Below are positions 44,291 through 55,404 of a DNA stretch of 64,000 nucleotides, in pieces (positions within the stretch are counted from its first letter, which is position 1; every line of letters starts with the position of its first letter). The stretch comes from Omphalotus guepiniiformis (Eukaryota; Basidiomycota; Agaricomycetes; Agaricales; Omphalotaceae). A program made the position numbers and the translations under genes. The DNA lies in the NCBI GenBank assembly GCA_028554645.1, contig JAQOOI010000048.1:1-64000 (forward strand), given 5' to 3'. A model generated the notes under the pieces. It had not been told where the DNA came from. It saw only the letters and a program-made list of their open reading frames with translations, and searched no databases.

Positions 44291-45155
44291 ATGAGCAACC
44301 CCAGTGATAATGATTTTAGTGGCGACCCTCGCCGAGGTTGCAAGCCCCCATTGTACTGCCTGAAAAGCCCTGTCTATAACAGTGTCACCCCGTCTTATTA
44401 TGTGCTATTCGACGGAGCGAAAGCTGGTATTTATGAGGACTGGTGAGTCCGTGACCTTTTCTTCGAAACAGATATTCTAATGCTCTGCAGGAATCGTGCC
44501 AGCCTTCAAGCGAAAAAGGTGCAGGCCATAACCCGGAAATTCAGCTCGCAGGACTCGGCCTTGAAATGGTGGAGGTTTGCATGCCTTGAAAGTCACGATC
44601 ACCGCGATGGCGAGGACGATTCATTCGTGAATCCTTGGACAGGCACACTGCAACCTTTCGTGGGGTCTCCCTTTTCGCCTTCAGTTCCAGCCTCTGAACC
44701 TTTGCCGTCATCGCCTACCGCTGCAAACCCCTCCACTCATCGCGTCAATCCTCAGCCTGCATCAGTCGCTCAGGGTGCATCAGTGGTGGAGCTCACACAG
44801 CGCTTTCGTCTCTTATCCTCCCCTTCAGGCCCTGCTACACCTACTCGACCTCGTATTCCGGACCCTGCCGATCCTTTTCAGTACATGGGAACTGATCCTC
44901 CGTGCACGTTCTCGCCTGCGAGCCCCAAGAAGAAACGGCAGCAAGCGAAGGGAAAAGTAGTGGATGGTCAGAGTCTGCGGCATGTGGTACAATGGAAGGA
45001 ACAGTGTCGAGTCTTTGAGGATCTGTAAGTGTTCCCCCCTTTACTGTCGCTAAAGACGTTGTAACGCTTGGCGAAACAGAGACGACGCCGTCGGGTTTTA
45101 CAAGGAACTATGTGCTGAGGGAGTGGAAGCTGCACTTCATCCGATGTTTCAATGA
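44291..45155 (+). CDS. 253-aa protein with RNase H1 N-terminal / Cauli_VI-type domain
   Basis: Exons 44291-44442, 44491-45024 and 45080-45155 (762 nt) with introns of 48 and 55 bp. Residues ~35-85 (YYVLFDGAKAGIYEDW, NRASLQAKKV, FSSQDSALKWW) match the hybrid-binding domain found at the N-terminus of eukaryotic RNase H1 and in caulimovirus protein VI, with its YYVVxxGxxxGIYxxW core. A Ser/Pro-rich linker (residues ~105-190) and a basic SPKKKRQQAKGK stretch follow; there is no RNase H catalytic domain. The domain binds RNA:DNA hybrids or dsRNA, so a nucleic-acid-binding accessory role in the island is a reasonable inference. Confidence 0.72.
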
Positions 45156-45642
45156 GTCGTGAATAGCGTTAGTTACATTAACGATAAATATATATTTGGC
45201 TTATAACCACACAACGTCACATTTTATGAGAGTTTTGATGTCAAGTAAGTAGTGCCTGATATATTGATAAGTGGTTAAATAAGTGGTGCCCTGATAGATG
45301 GGGCTGCGTGTGGCGCAGCGCTGTGGCCTGAGCGCTGAGCGCTTAACGAGCCAGTTGATGTGGCGCCGCGGCGCTTAACTTAATATTCTTCCTCCTTCCT
45401 CTACTTCCTCACACAGCTTTGAACGCTATCTCTTGAACACAGGCACTTCATTGTGCTTCTGCAAAACACTAGCACATCTCGTGCTAGTCTAGATCGCGGC
45501 GCCATTTTGGCGTCTGTCACTGTTCCATCGGTTCCATTTGGTGTTTTACTGGTTGCATTGCATAAAGGACTGAGCCGTGCGTTTCCAGTTTCCTTCATGG
45601 CTTGTAATAATTCTCAATACTTCTCATTCCATGTGTAGCATA
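45156..45642 (+). other. Intergenic with a GC-rich palindromic patch
   Basis: 45,300-45,380 contains clustered AGCGCT/GGCGCC-type palindromes (GGCGCAGCGCTGTGGCC, TGAGCGCTGAGCGCTTAA, GGCGCCGCGGCGC). They could form cruciforms; no gene is seen. Confidence 0.45.
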
Positions 45643-47822
45643 ATGTCAGCAACGCACTCAATCAATCTTACCCGCAACAAGGTCGAAGAAGGTGTCGAAA
45701 TCACGTACTCTGACGGCGTAACAGGAGCACTCCTGCCGAAAATCCAGGCGTTCATCACCTCCCCCAACATGATTAGCATTCCAGAACCTCCCTATGGATC
45801 CACTCGAGATATATATCGTCGGTCCGACGCTCGCTATGGTCCGGATGACCCTTGTCGCTGGCCGCAACCTTTCCATCCAACGTATCCTTATCTTGCATGC
45901 ATACCAGTGCGACCTGAAGATGAACTTTGGCCTTTTTGGGATTATCGAGTCATGTGGAGCGATATTAAAGACTGTTACCTCCATTTTTTCCCGGACAGTC
46001 CGACACGACAGGCAATTGTAGGCGGTACCACTGGTTACGCCAATGATTTCAAGGAGGACCTCCAACGAGCCGTGAAAGAGATGGAGGATCGAACACAAAA
46101 GTTCTTCTTGACCTCGTCTGATGGCCGTGACAGAGCTTTGGTAGGGGAACTGCGTCAAACAATGGAGATCTGTTTCATCCACATCACTACCATTGCCTCC
46201 CCTATCCGTGATCTTCAACGAGGGTTGGTGGAATTACAAAGGGCGTGGCTGACTTTGCAGGCCATGTTTGACTATGTCGACACATTCTCTGCGCTGATGA
46301 GGGGTGAAGGACAGGCAGCCACAGTAACGTGCGCCACACGTCTTGGTGCGTTTGTGTGGGACGATGCCCAGGCTTCGTTGCTATTTCGCGCCGGACTCCC
46401 TGTGTACTTTGTGCGACCCTACTCAAGCTTCCGCTGCCAGGTCATTCAGAAGGAGGTGCAGTTAATACAACCTGCCCCACCAAAGATCTGCGTAGCCCAG
46501 GCCAAGCCCCCATACCTTCCTATCGCCACTACACAGGCTGGGTCTGAGACGAAGTTCGCAGCCATTCGTATTTCCGGCATCAATTGTTTCTTAGATGTTA
46601 GCCCTTTCCAAAACAGCCACCATCCGGGGGACTACCAGTCGTCCCATCGGGTTGGGGTCGATCGTATCATTTCCCCTGTGTACTCGCACTCTGCCGCTGC
46701 CCAACCTGCCGAAACGTCGACCGGAGTTATTAGGAATGACCGCATCAATCACGCCGCTGCTGTGAGCCCATACGCCGCTGCTGTGAGCCCATACAGCCAG
46801 TCCAAGAGGGGCACTTCCGCCAAACCTCGGTTTGGAAAGGGCGTGGGGCGTCAGTTTTCAATATCTACTCACACTGAGGCACTCTTACTGATATTCTACC
46901 TTTCAATGTAGCACCACCCGAGGAACGCAATCCTTTCGACGACTATGATTCAACGGATGCAATGGCACCAGCGACGATTCCATCATGGGAGCGAGTCAAT
47001 CTCACCATACAAACTCAGGGCATCACTCAGCAAAAGAAGTTTTTCGTTGTGCCAGATCCCGGTTTGTTCTTTGGCGTCCGAACCGACGGGCGACAGGACA
47101 ACCTTCTCCATCAATGGGAGCATTTCCGTCCAGCGTGGTTGGCGAGATGCCGAGATTTGCAGACGCCTGTGGAGCCACAAAGCACCGAGACGTGGAGAAA
47201 GGTTCTGAACATGCCAACACTGAATACTGATCCTGGTCGGGCGATTGAGACAAAAAAGCAGGCAATAAAGAGTCATGCGTTTCATTTGGTGCGAGACACT
47301 ATGGACCGATTCGGTGGGAAGGCGTCGCCTGTGACTTCGCGAACAGGTCCGTTCGACCGCAGGCGGGGTCAAGTACTTATATGGGAGCTGGCAATGATCA
47401 ACTTCAGACACGAATTGCTTGCAGTTGATCGTCAATTGGACTCTTCGAAACCACGACCGTCAGTCAATGAGAGCGCAGCCCAACTTGCAGTTGCGGAAGC
47501 TCAGCACCGTCGAGCCCGAGAAGCCTTGGTCGACAAAATATTTCAAACAGGGACCACCTTTCAGCCATTCCCTGACGCGAATGTAGGCCTTATTGCAGAG
47601 GATTGGGTGGAACGATATCACGCTCTGAGGCATTTTTGGCGGTTACTGGACACTTGGTCGGGTTCGAAGCCTGTTATCTGGCGACGCGGGATTGATGCAG
47701 ACCTGAACCTGTTACCGTCACGCGGGAAAGAATGGGAGCATAACATTGTTAAATTTTACGTTCAGTCAGCCTTCGTCGTACTCAAACGCCCGCCTGTTCT
47801 ACCTCGTCGCCTGCCTGCTTGA
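45643..47822 (+). CDS. 705-aa hypothetical protein of the KDZ island, two exons
   Basis: Exons 45643-46849 and 46912-47822 (2,118 nt; 62-bp intron GTCAGT...TGTAG). The protein has an N-terminal beta-rich part (NLTRNKVEEGVEITYSDGVT), WPFWDYRVMWSDIKDCYLHF, a helical segment with LQRAVKEMEDRTQKF, a linker with a doubled AAAVSPY, then after the intron a second folded part. That part has KKFFVVPDPGLFFGVRTDGR, a helical AQLAVAEAQHRRAREALVDK and WVERYHALRHFWRLLDTW. I do not recognise a family or active site. Length, intactness and same-strand order with the neighbouring genes suggest it belongs to the KDZ element. Confidence 0.72.
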
Positions 47823-48194
47823 CTATTGCTTTTCTGTTTTTTTTAAAATGTAGTTCAACATGTAGCACTAATCTCCAACATCATCATCACTGTGTTTTTT
47901 GTTGCCAAGCTCAATATTGAATTGTTGTGACCAACATGTGGGGAAGGGGACACTAAGGTGAAAACGCGAGCTGTTTTTTTGGGAAAGGTCGTGCGCGTAC
48001 CGGGATCAGCACGTGGCAGGCAGGCAAATGCAAATGAGGCAATATAGATGAAAGATATGTCGTTCAATACAGACATAACATACTGATCCATCTTCCACCT
48101 TCACCACCTTCACCACCTTCACAAGTTTCACGATTGGCAGTCATATAAGTAAGTACTACATTCTCTGATTGACCACCTCCTCCCCGTTTCCACC
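47823..48194 (+). other. Intergenic, no feature recognised
   Basis: A T-rich run follows the stop codon at 47,835-47,846. CTTCACCACC repeats occur at 48,100-48,125. Confidence 0.3.
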
Positions 48195-48937
48195 ATGTTG
48201 ATAAAGGAAGTAAACTGCAACACTGTCGCATCAGACGAACAGCAAGTGAGAGCAGAAACGAGGTACGTCTCAGGACGTTGTTAGACGCGCAGACAGCCAA
48301 CCACCCCACACCAGTCGAAGGACCGAGCCCGAAACCTCGTCGAACGCGTTGACCTGGAACGAAGTCGCGTTGCGTGGCTTGAAGCACCTCATCACCCCGG
48401 TTACAGCTGAAGATGAGACAAAGTGAGGTTTCGGTTACGCATTCTTACTAGTCTCAGGAGCTGACGAGAAACCCCGAGATCAACGTTGAACGACGCGTCA
48501 ATTCGGAACGCAGTCGCATCTAGAGGAACGAAGCAGCAAGTGACTGCCAAAGAAGGAAAGAGTGGCGCAGAGGCCGCAACATCGTTGAACACGTTGAGTT
48601 GGAACGAAGTTGCATTGCGTGGATTGAAGCATCTTGTTAGGGAGCATACAGCTGAAGAAGAGCCGAGGTGAGTTTCGTGCCGGCTTCGCTTCAGTGTTAG
48701 AAACTGACAACCCCTTTCCAGGCAAAGGCCTGAGAGCGCCACGGAGCAAAAAACGGAAGAGCGGGAAGAGAAAAACAGCTTGAACATGGTATGTTTGAGG
48801 TAACTGAGTGTTGAATGACAGTGCCTCACTGAGATATATAGGGTGTGGACACGTACATCGACAGCTCGTCGTGGTTCAACAATGTCAATGTAGCTACAAC
48901 ATCAGGACTTCAAAACGACGCGGCTCGCAGGAAATGA
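48195..48937 (+). CDS. Putative 185-aa protein with a duplicated exon
   Basis: A model with exons 48195-48262, 48285-48422, 48479-48667, 48722-48788 and 48842-48937 gives 558 nt without stops. Two exons encode the same block: SNALTWNEVALRGLKHLITP and LNTLSWNEVALRGLKHLVRE. The C-terminus is DTYIDSSSWFNNVNVATTSG. The first intron would be only 22 bp, implausibly short, so the 5' part may be misread or the gene damaged there. The duplicated block and the following three introns (56, 54 and 53 bp) are convincing. Function unknown. Confidence 0.45.
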
Positions 48938-48939
48938 TA

Positions 48940-49525
48940 TCAGTCCGGTGCAATGTATAACAGCGTGTTTGTAATACTTTTCATATTTTACAATATTATC
49001 CGTATCGACCCTTATGGACAGCGAAAGCATTGAAATCATATTGCATAAACGATATAGTAAGTACAGATACACGAGCTAGTCCAGACCAGAATTCGAAGAG
49101 GTTATATAGGGGGTGAGTAAGGGCACGAACTAGGGTTAGGTGTTTATTTATCGACAAAATCTCGTGACTCTGAAAACCGTCCGTTGATTGCTACCTTGTT
49201 CCGGTCTTTTCCTCTCTTGTCGCCCGCTCGGGATTACTCCCCTCAAAAAAAGGCCTTTTCCACTTCTCGTGGGACAACCCTCGCGCGACTTTCACGTCGT
49301 GCGCCCACCGACTATCTTGTTGGTTCTATATATTTCCAGATATTAGAGCCACGTCTGGTGGTTACTGGGTAGGCGACTGCAAGTCGTCTCCCTACCGATT
49401 TTCGGTCGGTCCTTGTGTTCCCTGCCTGTCCACGGGCTCACCAAGGAAGGGAAAGAAAGCAACAAAGTTCAAGGTCAGTTAGGACTCACTACCTTCACGA
49501 GTCAACAGTTAACCGCAGGCTGCAG
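48940..49525 (+). other. Upstream region of the KDZ transposase gene
   Basis: GGTTATATAGGGGG at 49,100-49,113 is a possible TATA element. GGGAAAGAAAGC precedes an open 5' region. No other gene. Confidence 0.35.
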
Positions 49526-52500
49526 ATGGCACCGAACCGGAGACGTCCCACCAAACCGGATATTCTCGCTCAAATCTTAGTGGACCGTCCGGCAAAGAAA
49601 CTGCAGAACGCTATTCGTCCTAGTCTACAGGGAGATGGTGCGAATGACATGTCACAGGGAGAGGCTTCGAATTTGAACGTCAACGAGGCGGAAGTGAAGA
49701 CACGAGTACGTTGCTTGCTTGGTACGATGTGTAGGTGCGACAGGCTAAGGATATTCAGTGCAGCGTGCCAATCTTTTGGAGCAGTATGGGATGAGATCCG
49801 AAGCGTTACTTCGTTCTTACATCTCAAAGGACGCAGATCCACGTATAGGACAGCCTTGTTCTTGTGCGGAACGCATTCGGACTACGCGATGCAGGGATTG
49901 CTTCCAGTTAGCGCCACTGTGCAATCAGTGTTTCCTGGCATGCCACACACATTTACCTTTTCATTGGGCGGAGTTTTGGGGACCTGAAGATAGTTACTTT
50001 AGGCGTCACGACCTGTCTGCGCTGAGTCCGCAATGGTCTATCCATCTGGGACACGAAGGAGACCCTTGCCCTTACGGCGAGGATGCTCTGTTGTTGAATG
50101 TCATAGACAGTAATGGTGCACATGCAACTCGAGTTTCGTACTGTCACTGCATGGGTAGACCTGAGAAATGGGACCAACTGTTCGCTGCGAACCTGTTCCC
50201 TGGGTCAGTGGTAGAGCCGAAAACTGCGTACACTTTCAAAGTGCTCAGAGAATTTCAGCTACATTCGGAATCGTCCAAAAAGCACGCGTATGATTACTGT
50301 CGAGCGCTTGCTCAGCTTACCGACTACAACTTTTCGCACACCGCGCCAGAGTTCTACGCCAATTTCCTCGCCATTACGCGCTTATGGGCATTCATGCGAG
50401 CGAACAAATGGTCAGGGCAAGGCCACGGCATTGACAGCGTGCTGACCCATCGCCCCTGTGGAAACCTCGCCGTCTTTTGCCCGAGCTGTCCAGAAGAGAA
50501 CGTGAATATGGAGGATGGTTGGGAGAGTGTACCAAATGATCTCAGGCATCTCCATTCCTGTCGTCGAACACTTGATGGGAATTTTCAGCTCAATCACTTC
50601 AGCAAAAATCACGATGGGACAGACGTCTCATTATACGAAGGACGCTCAATATTTCCGCATCATGAAGAAGAAAAGAAGTATATTGACGAGGTACCACAGC
50701 TTCAGAAGGACGCAGCACATAATAAGCAGGGCATCACGACGGAAAATGGTGAATTGCAGCAATCGAAGGAGGAGAAGGCCAATTGCACCTATTTGAACGC
50801 TATCTCCAGGCAAAACAAGAAAAAGTTCAGGGGAATGGACATTACTGGGGTGGTCAATGTGATGTGTGACCATGGGATACCACAAGGAATCGTGGACCTG
50901 CAGGTTGGCGAACGTTTTGCGAATACGGATTTGGCGTTGGCGCATGCACTGCGTCGGACCAAATTCACAGAGGGTCGTGTTCCAGATCAAGTGCTGAGCT
51001 ACGATAGCCAGTGTAATTATTCTGTACATCTGTTGCAACGATTCTCCGCATGGTTTCCAGATTTGGCCTACGTCATTCGCGACATGCGCTTCACCATTCC
51101 TGCCATGCATGTTCGCAATCATCTCGACATGTGCATGTATCTGTTTGCCTCAGCCTACAAAGAATGCACAGGCCACTTCTACGGAGAGAGTGCGGAGGGA
51201 ATTTGGGGGGAAACAAATGCTCTTGGTCCTGCGGTGAGACAAATGAGCAACGGCCATCGGCAAGATGTGATCATTGAAATGATTATGGCTTGGTCTTCTC
51301 GGAAAGTCTTGAACATGGGTAAGTGCACATAATATCGAAAACAGGGGCCAGCTCACCAACAAAAAGATGCAGGTCAGCAGCTGTATAAGGAGCTCACATA
51401 TGCAGTGAATCGGCACATTCAAGCTCGAGACAATTTTCGTGCTTTATGCGTCATTCACCAGAACGAGCTCGAGGCTTGGAACCAGCAAGATCGTTCTCCG
51501 ACCATCGACAAGAAAAAAAAACGGCTGGTTCATTCGGTCTATGCTCAGGCTTCAAGTAAAGGTGAGAATACGGTCAAGGTCAATGTAATGTAATCTGATG
51601 GATTTTATTGACATGCTGTCTCTCCAGCGCTATCGTTCACGCAGTTGATGCAGAAAATGCTCAAGTCCACTGCAGTCATATCATGCGGCGTCGACGCTGT
51701 GGTACAGGAGACATTGATCGGTCGGTTCCTGAAAGAAGCACTTTCAATTCAGGAAGCTCAGTGCGTTCAATCTGAATCACACTTTTTATCCCGTACTTTA
51801 CTCATATCTCAGCTAGAGCGATCATCAAACACAAGGGGAAGGATGTTCGGGCAACAGGGAGGAGATCAGACGATAAAGCTCAGCAAGAAATAGAAGAACG
51901 AAGAGTGAAGCTCTCGCGAAGGATTGAGAAATTACGCATTCAACAGCCTATAGTAATGCCGAGCATAGAGGACTTGGTGTGTACAGCGAAGCCTTGTGAT
52001 GTGGAGGACGAGGTTCTATGGATCCCTTCAGACGTGCCGGTCGATCAATACCTCGAGCTAGGGCTGGGCGAACTGGCTCAAAAGGAGATTGACCTGCGAA
52101 AGGCATTAGCATGGGATTTGATCCTCGAGTTACAGGCGACCGTTCGCATGCTGACTGCAGCCGGAGACTACAAGGCTGTCCACCATCGTGGTCAGGACCA
52201 GAACACTCGCAGCACAACTGTCATCAACAATTATATTGCAAGGCGAAAGGAACAGTTATATCACTACAATCGTCATCGTCGAGCTCTCGTGAACCTGGGC
52301 GCCATCCAACAGGATTCAGAAGAGTGGCAAGAGCTTCGAGAGGAGGATACATGGCGGCAACAGACTACAGTCAAACGGGGTCCTGGGGCATCGCGGCACA
52401 TGGATGGAGCTTTATGGAGAGCAGGTGCTGCTGCTAGTATATCTATCGAAACTGATCAGGCCAGGAATGGGATGAAGTGGGAGAGGACCGAAAAAGATTC

Positions 52501-53256
52501 ATCATCCACGCAAGAGTCACGAGGAGCAACGGAAATGACAAGACGAAAAGGCAAGTTAGCAACATGTTTGGTCAAGGTCATTATATCTAATTCATTTTTC
52601 TATAGCACCGAAGCGACAGGCATCGCCCACAAAAGGTAGGTATTACGATTATGGTTTTTTCAAGAACCACCTCATGCTAGTCGATTGTAGCCCCGCCAGC
52701 GAAGAAGGCCAAAGATGAGCACACCAGTAGCGAGGACGGATGGATTTGGCGGCGAGGTTTAGATTCTGCCAAGGTGGATGAATGGGCAGAGGAGCGTGAG
52801 TGACGTACAAAAGTGGCTGAACAACATACTGACAGCAAAGTATCTATAGAGGAGAGAGTGAAGTTCTTCCGAGATGAAGCGAACTTCGAGCGATGGGAAG
52901 AACAAGTAGAAATCAAGCATGCCGAATTCATGCGATGTATTCGAGCATTTGCCAAAATGTATGAGGTGTGGTCAAGCCTGGCATCAAAACAATCCACCCC
53001 CGGACACGTGGCTTATGCAAAACAGCAAGCAATCTTGTACAAAAATCTGGAGAAGGAGTGTCGAGACCTCTTCAAGAAGTGCGGGATAGACATACTTCGG
53101 GAAGTACCCCCTGGCTCGACGCTAGCCGACCAGGTGCGCAAGTGGCGGGCCGAGCAGCGGCGCACGTTCCCTATCGTCAAGAGGTTTGTTTCAATGTTCC
53201 CTCTTACGAAGCGCGACACTCATTGGATTTGCCAGTGCACGTCCACCATTTGTTGA
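49526..53256 (+). CDS. KDZ-family transposase, ~1,110 aa, intact
   Basis: Eight exons (49526-49705, 49764-51318, 51373-51561, 51628-51760, 51817-52550, 52606-52635, 52691-52795, 52850-53256) sum to 3,333 nt in one frame. An N-terminal zinc cluster (CSC ... CRDC ... CNQC..ACH, then PFHWAEFW; residues ~85-130) is the CxC module of Kyakuja-Dileera-Zisupton transposases. Putative catalytic residues are Asp in TLDGNF (~331), Asp in SYDSQCNYSVHL (~474) and Glu in SAEGIWGETNALG (~538), with MDITGVVNVMCDHGIPQG between and NGHRQDVIIEMIMAW after. The long C-terminal part is helical (WIWRRGLDSAKVDEW, RVKFFRDEANFERWEEQ, AYAKQQAILYKNLEKECRDL) and typical of the family. Intron 5 uses a GC donor (GGCAAGT). 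KDZ transposases move DNA by a DDE mechanism in the nucleus. Confidence 0.88.
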
Positions 53257-53339
53257 TCCTACGCTGTCCATATAACCAACGGTAATAGGGATGGAGTGCG
53301 AATGTAATATCACGATTGTAAAACCTGTTACTTCAGTTT

Positions 53340-54058
53340 CTCTACCTTCTGTCTGTACCCAGCCAAGATGAATGTCCCCCTGCTTTCCCCACTGTCACTT
53401 CCTCTGTGGACGGATGATAAAGCATACACGAATAACAAGCCTTCCTTTGACATTTTAGCTAACAAAAGCGATATGAATCAATGAAAGGGGCAACAGAAAG
53501 AATAAAATCCAGCAAACCTCTACTCTTTGCCTCTCCCATTCCTTCTCTGACTTTACCGGTCCCGACATCAATCATACCCAAACCCTTCGTTTCGTCAAAC
53601 GCGCCCACTTCCTCCTCTGCTTCGCCAAAACACCATACGATTCTGTAACTTGCGCAGCTCCGTTTGTGCGTAAGCTTCCTTTGCTTTCCGTGCACTAAAG
53701 TCATGCGCGATGAGTAAACCGTACTACCTTTGATGGAGGGGGAGCAGCAAGACGATCTATTTGCTTTTCGACCTTATCTCGTAGTAATTCTCCATAGCTA
53801 CCTATATGATGGCGCATCGTCAAAGGAACGAGAGTAGGTAGAGCACAGAGGAACAAGCCTACCATCCCTTTGTTGGCGGTCCAAATCCATTCGTGCTGCA
53901 AGAACAGCCTTGGCTCCTATTGTTCGTTGAATCTTTATCTGGTATTCTGGCGGTGTCTGTGTGACCAGTTCAGACTGGAAAACGAAACCGGGCTGCCGTC
54001 TCTGGGTCACAGAGGAAAATCCGGCTGCTATCTTTTTCTGAGCGCCCAGAAGCTGTTA
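53340..54058 (-). pseudogene. PRP31: 3' fragment of pre-mRNA splicing factor PRP31
   Basis: Minus-strand exons encode the end of the Nop domain and the C-terminal region of the U4/U6 snRNP protein Prp31: [66 protein letters not shown], then [20 protein letters not shown] and [20 protein letters not shown]. The segment between PPPSK and ARKAKEA is shortened with loss of phase, and an extra T in GTGTTTTGGC shifts the frame after NRMVF. The copy stops inside an intron at about 54,060, so the N-terminal ~60 % is absent. A functional PRP31 must exist elsewhere. It sits tail-to-tail with the KDZ gene, under 100 bp away. Confidence 0.8.
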
Positions 54059-54124
54059 GTAAAAAGAATATGATTAGCGAGTATCCAGCTCATAAACGGT
54101 ACAACCACGATCTCACATGAAAAG

Positions 54125-54604
54125 TGCGCCGCAATAGCGCTAGCACTGCAGCTTTACCCTGGGGCTTTGCACAAGCTGGATCTTCCTGGCTTGCGTAGCA
54201 CTGCTTTGACTTGTCGCTCGTTTCGTTGGCTTACTCATTCCTACTTGTATCGCAATCTCACTATTGTCTGTGAGTACTCCTGGGAGACCGTCAAATACTC
54301 TTTTCAGACTTTCCAGCACAAGGGGCTTGCCCAAGCCTTTGAACGCCTCCAGTTCTTTGCTTCCCCACACATTGCCCCGCTCGTGCGCACATGCTCAATT
54401 CGGTTTCAACGGTGGCCTGATCCCGAGTTTGTACCGATTCTGGACGTGTTCTATCTCTCAGAATCTTTCTTTATTTCAGAACCTACAGACATTGTCCTTC
54501 TACAGTGTCCTCATCACTGCAGAGCGAGCAAGATACGTACCGAGGCACTCTCCATATCAAATTCCCACGGCCGCCAGCAACAAACCGTTTCGGTGAGCTC
54601 GTAA
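54125..54604 (+). pseudogene. F-box-type protein fragment
   Basis: LHKLDLPGLRSTALTCRSFR WLTHSYLYRNLTI has the shape of the second half of a fungal F-box (LPxLRSxALTxRSFxxxxxSxLFRNxxI). It is followed by FASPHIAPLVRTCSI and, after a shift to another frame near 54,400, LSLFQNLQTLSFYSVLI. The F-box N-terminus is missing and the frame is broken, so this is a remnant. It starts ~70 bp from the broken end of the PRP31 fragment, both probably cut by the same rearrangement. Confidence 0.55.
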
Positions 54605-54838
54605 GACTTCCTCTAAAACAGCTAAGGTTGGTCTTTCATATATTCTTCAAAATCAGGTGACGTTGTATTCACCGTGAATCTCGTAGTTAACATCTCATCA
54701 CTAATAGCTTGAGACGATTCATTCAACCACGACGACTTTTGTGGCAACAAACAACTTCGATCTCTCGCTCTCACTTTCGCAATTCACTCTCTCGTCGCAA
54801 ACAACTCTCTTCTCGCGCACCCTTCACACTTTACGGAG

Positions 54839-55282
54839 ATGATAGCGGACAGACCGGGATACCTCTACGTGTTCCATATCGTCGGCACCGATCACTACAA
54901 AATAGGTCGCACGACCAACCTCCGACGACGTAAACAAGAGTGGGCTGCACAGTGTAGAGGGCAACAACAGCACTGGTGCCTCGCGGTACCTGTACGAGAA
55001 TACGTTCGAGCCGGTAAGTTCGTTTTTTTTTGCTGGTTGTCACTCATTCCTTCTTTGCTGTTCAGAAAAACTCTGCCACGCCATGCTGGAAACGTTATGC
55101 GTACGACGCCCGCGAGATACTTGTATTCATTGTGCGTATTTCGTTCGTGTTTTTGTGTGATTCCTCGTAACAGGTTCATAGGCCATCGACGACATTGCGA
55201 GCTTTTCGAGTTTCAGGGAACTCCGGACGTAGTAATTTCGAACATCGTTGCTCCGGTCTTTGTACTCATTTCTTTGCTGTGA
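54839..55282 (+). CDS. GIY-YIG / T5orf172-type nuclease-like protein, 113 aa, second copy
   Basis: Exons 54839-55013, 55066-55131 and 55182-55282 (342 nt), with introns in the same phases as the 7,686 gene. GYLYVFHIVG...HYKIGRTTNLRRRKQEW carries the GIY and YIG strands and a typical Arg-rich helix. HWCLAVPVREYVRAE, RRPRDTCIHC and HRRHCELFEF complete the domain, the last with the expected Glu. It lacks the ~15-residue N-terminal extension of the first copy. Further intron-like segments lie in the 3' untranslated part (about 55,290-55,336 and 55,371-55,405) before the RAGTTCA array. It is the rightmost gene of the island; a role in element mobility is speculation. Confidence 0.76.
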   Translation: MIADRPGYLYVFHIVGTDHYKIGRTTNLRRRKQEWAAQCRGQQQHWCLAVPVREYVRAGKFVFFCWLSLIPSLLFRKTLPRHAGNVMRTTPARYLYSLCVFRSCFCVIPRNRFIGHRRHCELFEFQGTPDVVISNIVAPVFVLISLL

Positions 55283-55404
55283 TTGGAAGGTAAGTTTTAT
55301 TTTATTTTGTGTTCATCTAATCTGACCTGCGTCTGAAAGAATCGTTGATTGTACTTGTACAATACCTGCGTACGATATGTTTATTTTGTTTTTTCTTTTG
55401 TCAG

